NCBI RefSeq assembly: GCF_002311515.1
Contig: NZ_DCAO01000073.1
Span: forward strand, 8,609 to 28,029
Reading direction: 5' to 3'
Origin: Thalassospira sp. UBA1131
GTDB taxonomy: Bacteria; Pseudomonadota; Alphaproteobacteria; Rhodospirillales; Thalassospiraceae
Length of the DNA: 19,421 nucleotides
Each line of letters begins with the position of its first letter. Within the stretch, counting starts at the first letter, position 1. Positions 1 to 10,700 of this stretch are shown here, piece after piece. The notes beneath the pieces are model-generated. The model had not been told where the DNA came from. It worked only from the letters and a program-made list of their open reading frames with translations, and did no database searches. The position numbers and the translations under genes were made by a program.

Positions 1-245
1 TTGTGCGCGAAGCGCCGATCATTTTGTTTGATGAACCCACCAATGGTCTCGACCAGCGGGCCGACCGTGCCTTCCAAAGCACGATCAATCGTCTGCGTGG
101 CGGTTCGACCATTTTCCTGATTACCCATCGACCAAGTCATCTGGATTTGGCGGACCGCATTCTTGTGCTTGAAGGCGGACAGTTGCGCGGCGACGGGCCG
201 CCCGAACGGATCAAGCAGCAAGTGATAGACGGAGGCTACCTATGA
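1..245 (+). CDS. ABC exporter ATP-binding domain, C-terminal fragment (type I secretion ATPase)
   Basis: This is the 3' end of a gene that begins outside the window; the reading frame is open from base 3 to the TGA at 243-245. The roughly 80 visible residues carry a Walker B/D-loop motif (IILFDEPTNGLD) and an H-loop histidine in LITHRPSHLD, which together identify the end of an ABC nucleotide-binding domain. The stop overlaps the ATG of the HlyD-family adaptor (ATGA at 242-245), and a giant RTX protein gene follows. From this context I infer the inner-membrane ATPase of a type I secretion system that exports the downstream protein. The transmembrane part, Walker A and signature motif are not in view, so the exact subfamily (HlyB, PrtD or LapB type, with or without an N-terminal peptidase-like domain) cannot be decided. 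A non-secretion ABC protein is unlikely given the neighbours. Confidence 0.85.
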   Translation, partial: VREAPIILFDEPTNGLDQRADRAFQSTINRLRGGSTIFLITHRPSHLDLADRILVLEGGQLRGDGPPERIKQQVIDGGYL

Positions 246-1597
246 GTGAAGCAGCAGTTCAGGATACTGCGATCCAGCGGTTCCGGCGATCCCGACGCAT
301 GGCGCGGTATTTGTCGCACGCGGTCCTGCTTGAAGAAGGCGGGATTTCCGTATTTGTGCGTTCTGCGATGGTGATGCTTTCGGTTGGCTTCCTTGCCTTG
401 ATCGCATGGTCTGCGACCACCGAAATCAAGGAAACTGCGATCACATTCGGGCAGGTCATGCCAACAAGTGCGGTCAACAAGATCCAGCATCTTGAAGGTG
501 GCATCATTGAGCAGATCATGGTGCGCGACGGTGACCTTGTGGAACAAGGACAGGTTCTGATCCGTCTCAAGGCCGACGGGGCGCAGGCGGAACTGTCCCA
601 GACCGAAACACGGCTTGGCAACTTGCAGCTTGAAGCCGAACGTTACCGCGCCTTAGCCGAGGGCCGCGAACCGGATTTCACCACCCTGATGGTGCAATAT
701 CCCGAACTTGCGCAGAATCAGGATGAGATTTATCGCATCCAGACCGAGCTTGATGCCAACCAGAGCGAAATCCTTCAGGTCCAGATCAAGGAACGCAATG
801 CCGAACTGGCCCAACTGAGCGAGCAGGAAGCAACCCTTCGCAAATCGGTTGATCTGCTGAGCCAGGAAGTCACCATGCGCCGGTCGCTCTATGAGCAGGG
901 GCTTAATTCCAAGGTGCTGTTTCTCAATATCCAGCGCGAACTGAATGAGGCCCAAGGCAACCTTTCGGGTGTGATTGCCGAAAAGGCGCGGGCGCGTGAA
1001 ACCATCGCCGAGGCAAACCTGCGCCTGAACGAGCTTGAAAAAACGCAACGCGAAGAGGCCATTACCGAACTTGGCCGTCTGGGCGGCGAAATTGCCCAGG
1101 CCCGCGAAGCGCTGCGCAAACTGCGCGATCGCGTCGACCGGCTTGAAATCATTGCGCCCACGCGGGGCTATATCAAAGGCCTTCAGTTCACCACCATTGG
1201 CGGTGTCATTGCCCCTGCACAGGTGGTGATGGAGCTGGTGCCGGTTGATGATGTTTTAATCGCCGAAACCCGGATTTCGACCGAGGATATCGGCCATGTT
1301 CACCTTGGGCAGCCGGTAACGGTCAAGGTCAGTGCGTTTGATTTCATCCGCTATGGCGGCATCAATGGTGAATTGGTATCGATATCGGCCTCTACTTTTG
1401 TTGATGAGGATGGACGTCCGTATTATAAGGGCAAGGTTGCGCTGGAAGCCGATGCAGTCGGCGAAGGTGCGGCAGCTCAGAAGATTATTCCCGGGATGAC
1501 GGTCCAGGCCGATATCCAGACCGGGGAGCGGACTCTCCTTCAATATCTGTTGAAGCCGGTCTATGTTTCGCTTGATCAAGCGTTTAGCGAACGCTGA
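242..1597 (+). CDS. HlyD-family type I secretion periplasmic adaptor (membrane fusion protein)
   Basis: A 451-residue protein of normal length for HlyD/PrtE-type adaptors, which bridge the inner-membrane ABC exporter to an outer-membrane TolC-like channel. It has a short cytoplasmic N-terminus and one membrane segment at about residues 40-60. A biotinyl-lipoyl half-motif follows (HLEGGIIEQIMVRDGDLV, about 80-97), then a long Gln/Glu/Leu-rich coiled-coil hairpin (about 115-295). The second lipoyl half (IIAPTRGYIKGL) and a beta-barrel domain follow. The C-terminal PGMTVQADIQTGERTLLQYL matches the HlyD family signature. The start is supported by GGAGG at 231-235, six bases before the ATG, and by the 4 bp overlap with the ABC gene, which implies translational coupling. 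The giant RTX gene starts 144 bp downstream on the same strand and is the probable substrate. The outer-membrane partner is not in the window. Confidence 0.93.
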   Translation: MSEAAVQDTAIQRFRRSRRMARYLSHAVLLEEGGISVFVRSAMVMLSVGFLALIAWSATTEIKETAITFGQVMPTSAVNKIQHLEGGIIEQIMVRDGDLVEQGQVLIRLKADGAQAELSQTETRLGNLQLEAERYRALAEGREPDFTTLMVQYPELAQNQDEIYRIQTELDANQSEILQVQIKERNAELAQLSEQEATLRKSVDLLSQEVTMRRSLYEQGLNSKVLFLNIQRELNEAQGNLSGVIAEKARARETIAEANLRLNELEKTQREEAITELGRLGGEIAQAREALRKLRDRVDRLEIIAPTRGYIKGLQFTTIGGVIAPAQVVMELVPVDDVLIAETRISTEDIGHVHLGQPVTVKVSAFDFIRYGGINGELVSISASTFVDEDGRPYYKGKVALEADAVGEGAAAQKIIPGMTVQADIQTGERTLLQYLLKPVYVSLDQAFSER

Positions 1598-1674
1598 GCA
1601 ATTATCTGGTCCCGCTGGAAATGGTCCTCATTTCTACTGCCTGGCCGTACATTTCGCTGGTTGTTACCAGTGAA

Positions 1675-1692
1675 TCTATACTATTGTATAGA
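1675..1692. promoter_or_regulatory. perfect 7 bp dyad upstream of the giant RTX gene (possible operator/promoter)
   Basis: The 144 bp gap between the adaptor and the RTX gene contains TCTATAC-TATT-GTATAGA, a perfect 7 bp inverted repeat about 50 bp before the start codon. Its right arm includes TATAGA (1687-1692), which lies 17 bp after a weak -35-like TTACCA (1664-1669), so the dyad could overlap a promoter -10 element. It is AT-rich with no T tract after it, so it does not look like a terminator. A GGAG at 1728-1731 serves as the ribosome binding site of the RTX gene. Promoter or operator activity is inference from position and symmetry only. Confidence 0.35.
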
Positions 1693-1741
1693 AGTGTGGG
1701 GCGGGCCTATCCTGTTCCGCGCTTTACGGAGAATGGGTTAG

Positions 1742-4700
1742 ATGGCGGACGACGCGCGCAATACTGAAAATTCCCGCTCTGACGATGGTCGGAGTGATCT
1801 TGACCACCAGGCCTCGACAGAGGATCTGGAGCGTTCGCTTGGTCAGGATGGCGAGGGTGATGAACTGGTCGAATTGCATGATGACCAGGACAGTTCCGCG
1901 CGTCCGCAGGAACAGGAACTGGGATCGGTTCATTACGGTACCCAGATCCGAAATCCGCAAGGCGAAGAACAGCAGGCTTTCCAGCGCCAGAATGCCGCAG
2001 CCCAGCGTCAGGAACGTGCGCAGGCCAGAGAGGCCACCGAACAACAGACCATTTCCCTGAATGAAACGGCCGAGATCGAAAACAATCTCGATACCGGGGC
2101 TGACACATTCCAAAGCAATCTTGGGTCGGACGGGGCAGATGACCTGTCCCTGCAATCGGAGCCGAGCACGGTTGATTTGCCGGAAATTCCGCTTGCGACC
2201 AATGATACCAATGCGCTGCGCGGTGAGCGCGAAGAACCTGGCCCGGGTACGGACGAAGGTCTTCGGCCCGAATTCATTCCCTCCGTTGAACAGGCACCAG
2301 CGCCAGAAGCCGCGGTTGCCGAAGACGAGCTTGAAGAAGAAGACGAGCTTCTTCTTGAGGATGAACTTGATACCGAGGACGAGCTCGAGGTCGAAGGCCC
2401 CAAGGTCGCTGATGCGCCGTCTCTGAGTGCGGATGATGTTACCGGTGCCGAAGACAGTGCCATTGCCCTTGATCTGTCGGCATCGCTTAATGATCTTGAT
2501 GGCGGCAGTGAAACGCTCACCATCACGATTTCCGGTTTGCCCGACGGGGCTGCTCTTTCGGCTGGTACGGATAATGGCGATGGTACCTGGACCCTCACGC
2601 CGGGACAGCTGAGCGGTTTGACCCTGACGCCGCCGGACAATTTCAGCGGATCGATTGATCTCGACATATCGGCAACCAGTCGCGAAGCCAATGGCAGTGT
2701 TGCGACAACAAATACCAGCTTCACCGTCGACGTCACTGGTGTTGCGGATGGCGCAACGCTTGATGTTTCCGATGCCAGTGGTACTGAAGACAGCGTGATC
2801 GCGCTTGATATCGATACCGAACTTCTGGATGGCAGTGAAAACCTCGCGATCACCATTGAAGGTGTGCCAGATGGTGCAACGCTTTCTGCCGGGACGGATA
2901 ATGGGGATGGCACCTGGACGCTGAGTGCGGATCAGCTCGAAGGCCTGAGCATCACACCTGCGGAAGACTTCAGCGGCGAAATCGATCTTTCGGTTCTGGT
3001 GTCGACCACCGATGGTGATGATACCGCCGTTGTGATGCAAAACCTCACTGTTGACGTCGAAGGCGTCGCCGATACTCCGACGCTGGATATCAGCGATGCA
3101 TCCGGCAACGAAGATGGCGCGATTGCGCTTAATATCGGCGCAGGTTTGACGGACAGTTCCGAAACCCTGACCGTCACAATCTCTGGTGTTCCGGGCGGTG
3201 CAACCTTGTCAGCTGGTACGAACAATGGCGATGGCACATGGTCGCTGGAGCCGGGCCAGCTTGAAGGTCTGACGATCACGCCGCCTGAGGATTTCAGCGG
3301 TTCATTTGATCTTGGCGTGACGGCAACGTCGGCAGATGGATCGGATGTTGCGACAACGACCGGCAGCATCACAGTTGAAGTCGCGGGCGTTGCGGATGCG
3401 CCAACGCTGGATGTTTCGGATGCTTCCGGCAACGAAGACAATGCTATTACGCTGGATATTGATGCGGATCTTATCGACTCAAGTGAATCACTGACGGTTA
3501 CGATCTCCGGCGTTCCGGAAGGAGCAAGCTTGTCGGCTGGTACCGACAATGGTGATGGCACATGGTCGGTGGAGCCGGGCCAGCTTGAAGGTCTGACGAT
3601 CACGCCGCCTGAGAACTTTAGTGGGTCGTTTGATCTTGGGGTTACTGCAACCTCGGCTGACGGTTCGGATGTTGCGACCACCACCGACAGCATCACAGTT
3701 GATGTAACGGGTGTCGCCGATGCGCCGACACTTGATGTCGCAAATGCAAGCGGTTCTGAAGATAGTGCGATCGCACTCGATATTGATGCTGGCCTTACGG
3801 ATTCAAGTGAAACACTGGCCGTGACAATCAGTGGCGTTCCGGATGGCGCAACCCTGTCAGCTGGTACGGATAACGGGGATGGCTCCTGGACGCTAAGCTC
3901 TGAACAGCTTGCAGGTTTGACGATCACCCCGCCTGAGAACTTCAGTGGTTCGTTTGATCTTGGCGTGACGGCGACCTCTGCGGATGGCGAAGACGTCGCG
4001 ACCACGACCGACAGCATCACAGTTGATGTGGCTGGCGTTGCCGATGCGCCGACACTGGATGTCGCAAATGCAAGCGGCTCCGAAGATAGTGCGATCGCAC
4101 TCGATATCGATACGGGCCTTGCTGATTCAAGTGAATCACTGACCGTGACCATCAGTGGCGTGCCAGAAGGTTCCGCCTTGTCTGCGGGCACGGATAATGG
4201 CGATGGTACCTGGACACTGAACTCGGATCAGCTTGAAGGTCTGACGATCACGCCGCCGGAAGATTTCAGTGGTTCGTTTAATCTTGGTGTGACGGCAACG
4301 TCGGCGGATGGCGAAGACGTTGCGACACAGACCGGCTCAATCACCGTTGACGTTGAAGGCGTCGCCGATACTCCGACGCTGGATATAAGCGATGCATCGG
4401 GCAATGAAGATGGTGCGATTGCGCTTAATATTGAAGCGGGTCTGACCGACAGTTCCGAAATACTCACCATCACGATCAGCGGCGTTCCGGATGGTGCGAC
4501 CTTGTCGGCCGGAGCCGACAATGGGGACGGGACATGGACGCTAAGCTCTGAGCAACTTGCAGGCCTGACGATCACCCCGCCTGAGGATTTCAGCGGATCG
4601 TTTGACCTTGGCGTAACAGCAACTTCTGCGGATGGGGAAGACGTTGTGACCACCACTGGTTCGGTCACGGTGGATGTGGCGGGTGTCGCGGATGCACCGA

Positions 4701-7700
4701 CGCTGGACGTCAGTAATGCATCTGGCAACGAAGATTCTGCGATTGCGCTGGACATCGATGCCGGGCTTGCCGATAGCTCTGAGACGCTTACGGTTACAAT
4801 CAGTGGCGTTCCGAATGGCGGGACCTTGTCGGCCGGTACCGACAACGGTGACGGGACTTGGACGTTGAATTCGGATCAGCTGGCAGGTCTCACAATCACA
4901 CCGCCCGAAGATTTCAGCGGCTCGTTCGATCTTGGTGTGACGGCGACTTCGGCAGATGGATCGGATGTTGCAACAACGGCCAGCTCAATCACCGTTGATG
5001 TCGCCGGCGTTGCAGATGCACCGACGCTGGATCTGTCTGATGCTACAGGCAACGAAGACAATTCAATTGCATTGGACATTGATGCTGGGCTTACCGATAG
5101 CTCAGAAACTCTCACGGTCACGATCTCAGGCGTTCCGGGCGGGGCAACCTTGTCGGCAGGTACCGACAACGGTGACGGCACATGGTCGTTGAGCTCTGAT
5201 CAGCTTTCAGGTCTGACCATCACGCCACCAGAAGACTTCAGCGGATCTTTTGATCTTGGTGTGACGGCAACTTCGGTTGACGGCGAAGATGTCGCGACGA
5301 CTACAAGTTCGATTACCGTTGATGTAATCGGTGTCGCTGATGCGCCGACGCTCGTTCTCTCCGATGCAAGCGGCGCTGAGGACAATGCCATTGCGCTGAA
5401 TATCGACGCCGGGCTGACGGATTCCAGTGAAACCCTGACAGTTACGATCTCCGGCGTGCCGGACGGCGCGGCTTTGTCTGCCGGGACCGATAATGGTGAC
5501 GGCACGTGGACGCTAAGCTCTGAGCAGCTTGAAGGTTTGACCATCACGCCGCCTGAGGACTACAGCGGTTCGTTTGACCTTGGCGTGACGGCAACGTCGG
5601 CTGACGGCGAAGACGTCGCGACGTCGACAAGTTCGATCACCGTTGATGTCGCTGCGGTCGCTGATGCCCCGACGCTCGATCTCTCCGATGCAAGCGGCAC
5701 CGAGGAAAATGCCATTGCGCTGAACATCGACGCCGGGCTGACGGATGCCAACGAGACCCTGACGGTCACAATCTCTGGTGTTCCGGGCGGTGCAACCTTG
5801 TCGGCTGGTACCGATAATGGCGACGGCACATGGACGTTGAGTTCTCAGCAGCTTTCAGGTCTGACCATCACGCCCCCAGAAGACTTCAGCGGTTCGTTTG
5901 ATCTGGGCGTGACGGCGACTTCGGCAGATGGATCGGATGTTGCGATAACGACTGGTTCGATCACGGTTGATGTTGCTGGTGTTGCGGATGCACCAGCTCT
6001 GGATGTCTCAAGCGCAAGCGGTAACGAAGACAGCGCCATCGCGCTTGATATTGATGCAGGCCTGACTGACAGCTCCGAGACACTCACAGTTACAATCAGT
6101 GGCGTTCCGAATGGGGGGACCTTGTCGGCTGGTACCGACAACGGTGATGGAACTTGGACGTTGAATTCGGATCAGCTGGCAGGTCTCACAATCACACCGC
6201 CAGATGATTTCAGTGGTTCGTTCGAACTTGGGGTTGCTGCAACCTCGGCTGACGGTTTGGATGTTGCAACCACCACCGACAGCATCACAGTTGATGTGAC
6301 GGGTGTCGCCGATGCACCGACGCTGGATGTGAACAATGCCTCGGGGAATGAAGATTCGGCCATCGCACTCGATTTTGATGCCGGTTTGACGGATAGCTCT
6401 GAAACGCTAGCCATCACCATTAGTGGTGTTCCGGATGGCGCAACCCTGTCAGCTGGAACGAACAATGGCGATGGCACATGGTCGTTGGAACCGGGTCAGC
6501 TTGAAGGTCTGACCATCACGCCGCCTGAGGACTTCAGCGGATCATTTGATCTTGGCGTGACGGCAACATCGGCTGACGGCGAAGACGTCGCGACCACGAC
6601 CGGTTCGATCACGGTTGACGTCACTGGTGTTGCAGATGATCCGACGTTGGATGTTTCTGACGCCAGCGGCAATGAAGACAGCGCCATTGCCTTGAACATT
6701 GACGCAGGTTTGGCGGATTCGAGTGAGACGCTGACCATAACGATTAGCGGTGTGCCAGAAGGTGCGACGCTGTCGGCTGGGACAGACAATGGTGACGGCA
6801 CCTGGACCCTGAGCGGTGATCAACTCGAAGGTCTCAGCGTTACGCCACCGTCCGATTTCAGTGGCAGTTTCGATCTTGAAATTACCGCGAGCACGCAGGA
6901 CGGAGTTGATATCGCATCGGTTACCGACACCGTCATGGTTGACGTTGCCGGCGTTGCAGATGCTCCGACGCTGGATGTCGCAAATGCAAGCGGTTCTGAA
7001 GATAGTGCCATCGCACTCGATATCGATGCCGGTCTTACGGACAGTTCTGAAATACTGACGGTGACGATCTCTGGCGTTCCGGATGGTGCGGCCTTGTCTG
7101 CCGGTACTGATAATGGTGACGGCACATGGTCGCTAAGCTCTGAGCAGCTTGATGGTTTGACGATCACCCCGCCAGAGGACTTTAGCGGATCGTTTGAACT
7201 TGGTGTGACGGTAACCTCTGCGGATGGCGAGGACGTTGCGACCACGACTGGCTCGATCACGGTTGATGTGAGCGGCGTTGCTGATGCGCCGACGCTGGAT
7301 GTCAGCAATGCATCTGGCAACGAAGATACGGCGATTGCGCTCAATCTTGATGCAAGTCTTGCGGATGGTTCTGAAACGCTGACGGTGACGATCTCCGGCG
7401 TTCCGGATGGCGCAAGCTTGTCGGCTGGCACTGATAATGGCGACGGCACTTGGACGCTAAGCTCCGAGCAGCTTGCAGGTTTGACGATCACGCCACCTGA
7501 GAACTTCAGTGGGTCGTTTGATATTGGTGTGACGGCAACTTCTGCGGATGGCGAAGACGTCGCGACTACGACCGGATCGATCACGGTTGACGTGACTGGT
7601 ATTGCGGATGCACCAGCTCTGGATGTCTCAAACGCAGGCGGTAACGAAGATAGTGCCATCGCGCTCAGCATAGATGCTGGTCTCACTGACAGCTCGGAAA

Positions 7701-10700
7701 CCCTGACGGTCACCATCTCTGGCGTTCCGGATGGCGCCACACTGTCGGCTGGTGCCGATAATGGCGACGGCACCTGGTCGTTGAGCTCTGAGCAGCTTGC
7801 AGGTTTGACGATTACCCCGCCCGAGAACTTCAGCGGCTCCTTCGACCTCGGCGTGACGGCGACCTCTGCGGATGGCGAAGACGTCGCGACCACGACCGGG
7901 TCTATTACGGTGGATGTGGCCGGTGTTGCCGATGCGCCGACGCTGGATACTTCTGATGCGACAGGCAACGAAGACAATGCAATTGCACTGGACATTGATG
8001 CCGGGCTTGCCGATAGCTCAGAAACGCTCACGGTAACGATCTCTGGCGTTCCGGAAGGTGCTGCCTTGTCGGCTGGCACTGATAATGGTGACGGCACGTG
8101 GACGCTAAGTTCTGAGCAGCTTGACGGTTTGACGATCACGCCGCACGAGAACTTCAGTGGTTCCTTCGACCTCGGCGTGACGGCGACCTCTACCGATGGC
8201 GCAGACGTCGCGACCACGACTGGTTCGATCACAGTTGATGTAAGCGGCGTTGCAGATGCGCCGACGCTGGACGTCAGCAATGCTGCTGGCAGCGAAGATT
8301 CTGCGATTGCCCTTGATGTCGAAGCGGGTCTTGCCGATAGCTCAGAAACGCTCACGGTAACGATCTCGGGTGTTCCGGGCGGTGCAACCTTGTCGGCAGG
8401 TACCGATAATGGCGACGGTACTTGGACATTGAGCTCTGATCAGCTTTCAGGTCTGACCATCACGCCCCCAGAAGACTTCAGCGGTTCGTTTGATCTTGGC
8501 GTGACGGTTACCTCTGCGGATGGCGAGGACGTTGCGACCACCAGCGGTTCGATCACGGTGGATGTGGCTGGTGTTGCGGATGCACCAGCTCTGGATGTAA
8601 GCAATGCATCTGGTAACGAAGATTCTGCGATCGCACTCAATCTTGATGTGGGTCTTGCGGACAGTTCTGAAACGCTGACGGTGACGATCTCCGGAGTTCC
8701 GGAAGGTGCAACCTTGTCGGCTGGTACGGATAATGGTGATGGCTCCTGGACTTTGAACCCTGAACAGCTTGATGGTTTGACGGTGACCCCGGCTGAGGAT
8801 TTCAGCGGGTCGTTCGATTTGCGTGTTACGGCGACCTCTGCCGACGGCGAGGATATTGCCAGTGTAAGTGATACGATCACTGTGGATGTTGCCGGGGTTG
8901 CGGATACGCCGACGTTGGATGTGTCGGATGCGTCGGGTTCGGAAGACAGTAATATTGCGCTTGATATCGAGGCCGGGCTTTCCGATGCCTCGGAAGTGCT
9001 GTCGGTGACAATTTCGGGTGTCCCGGAAGGTGCGCGCCTGTCTGCGGGTACCAATAACGGCGATGGGACCTGGAGTTTGGCAGCGGCAGACCTTGCAGGG
9101 CTGACATTGACACCGGCAGAGGATTATTCCGGCGCGTTCGATCTGGATGTTACTGTGATCTCGACCGATGGCACAGATACCGCGACGATTAGCGATACCA
9201 TCACAGTGGATGTTGGCGGTGTGGCGGATACGCCGAGCCTTGATGTGTCCGATATATCGGGCAATGAAGACACGGACATCGCGCTTGCCATCGATGCCGG
9301 GCTGAGTGACAGCTCCGAAACCATGACGATTACGGTGTCCGGCGTGCCAGACGGGGCGAGCCTTTCGGCCGGTACCAACAATGGTGATGGCACCTGGACT
9401 TTGAGTGCTGGCGACCTTGAGGGGCTGACAATCACCCCGCCAGATGATTATTCCGGTGCGTTTGACCTTGCGGTCACCGTGACGTCGACCGATGGCAGCG
9501 ATACCAGCAGTGTGAGTGATACGATCACGGTGAATGTCGCTGGCGTGGCAGATACCCCGACCCTTGAAGTCGAAGATGCAAGTGGCGATGAAGGAACCGC
9601 CGTTGCGCTTGATATTGATGCGGCGGTCACGGATGCAAGCGAGACCTTGACGGTTACCGTCAGTGGCGTGCCAGAGGGTGCGACCTTGTCGGCCGGTACC
9701 GACAATGGCGACGGCACCTGGACGCTGACATCGGCACAGCTGTCGGGCCTGACCATTTCGGCGGCCAGTGATTATGCCGGCACGTTTGAGCTGACTGTTT
9801 CGGTCCAGTCGCGCGATGGCGACGATACCGCAACCACCACAGCTATTCTTGAAGTTACCTTTGATCCCGTTCAGGACGACGACGAAGTCGTTTGGGATTG
9901 GTATCGCGACAGTGAGATTGAAACCGGATCGGGTAATGACACCGTTTATGGCAATGGTGGTGACGACACCATCAGCACAAATGCCGGCAATGATACGGTC
10001 TGGACGGGACACGGCGACGATGTGATCACTACAGGCAGTGGCGACGATATTGTTCTCGCCGGCGAAGGCCGCAACACCATCGATGGCGGCACCGGCAATG
10101 ACTATATTACGGGTGGCAGCGACCGTGACACGATCAGATCCAGTGCCGGTGACAACATTGTTTATGCCAGCGAAGGCCAAAACTATATCGAAACCGGTGC
10201 CGGGAATGACAGCCTCTATGCCGGAAGTGGTGATGACACCATTCTGGGCGGCGATGGCGATAACTATGTCAGTGCTGGTGAAGGTCGCAACGACATCACG
10301 ACCGGATCGGGGGATGACAGCATTCTGGCCGGCAGTGGCAACGACACCATCAGTGCCGGGGATGGCGACAACTATATAAATGTCGGCGAAGGCAAAAACA
10401 CCATCGCATCCGGGATCGGCGATGACACCATCATGACCGGATCGGGTGACGATGTGATTGATGCCGGTGATGGCAATAACACCATTACCGCCGGGGAAGG
10501 CCGCAATACCATCGATACCGGCAGTGGGGATGACAGCATCACCACCGGAAGCGACAAGGACACCATTTCGGCTGGTGATGGCAATGACAGCATTGATGCG
10601 GGGAGCGGCCACAACACCGTCTGGGGCGGTGGTGGCGATGACTCGATCCACGGCGCCTGGGGGGATGACACCTTCTATGGTGGCGATGGCAACGATATCC

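Noticed and set aside
1742..2404. A LapG-type protease site in the N-terminal region of the giant protein
   Set aside because: I looked for TAAG/PAAG-like motifs and found only PEAAVA-type sequence, which does not fit.
6820..8355. A 511-codon minus-strand open frame, with shorter ones across 2008-6801
   Set aside because: These are Ser/Pro/Val-rich shadow frames that repeat every 324 bp with the sense array, have no independent start signals, and resemble each other only because the modules do.
2405..9868. Regularly spaced repeats as a possible CRISPR array
   Set aside because: The period is 324 bp, the repeats are contiguous and coding, and there are no unique spacers or cas genes.
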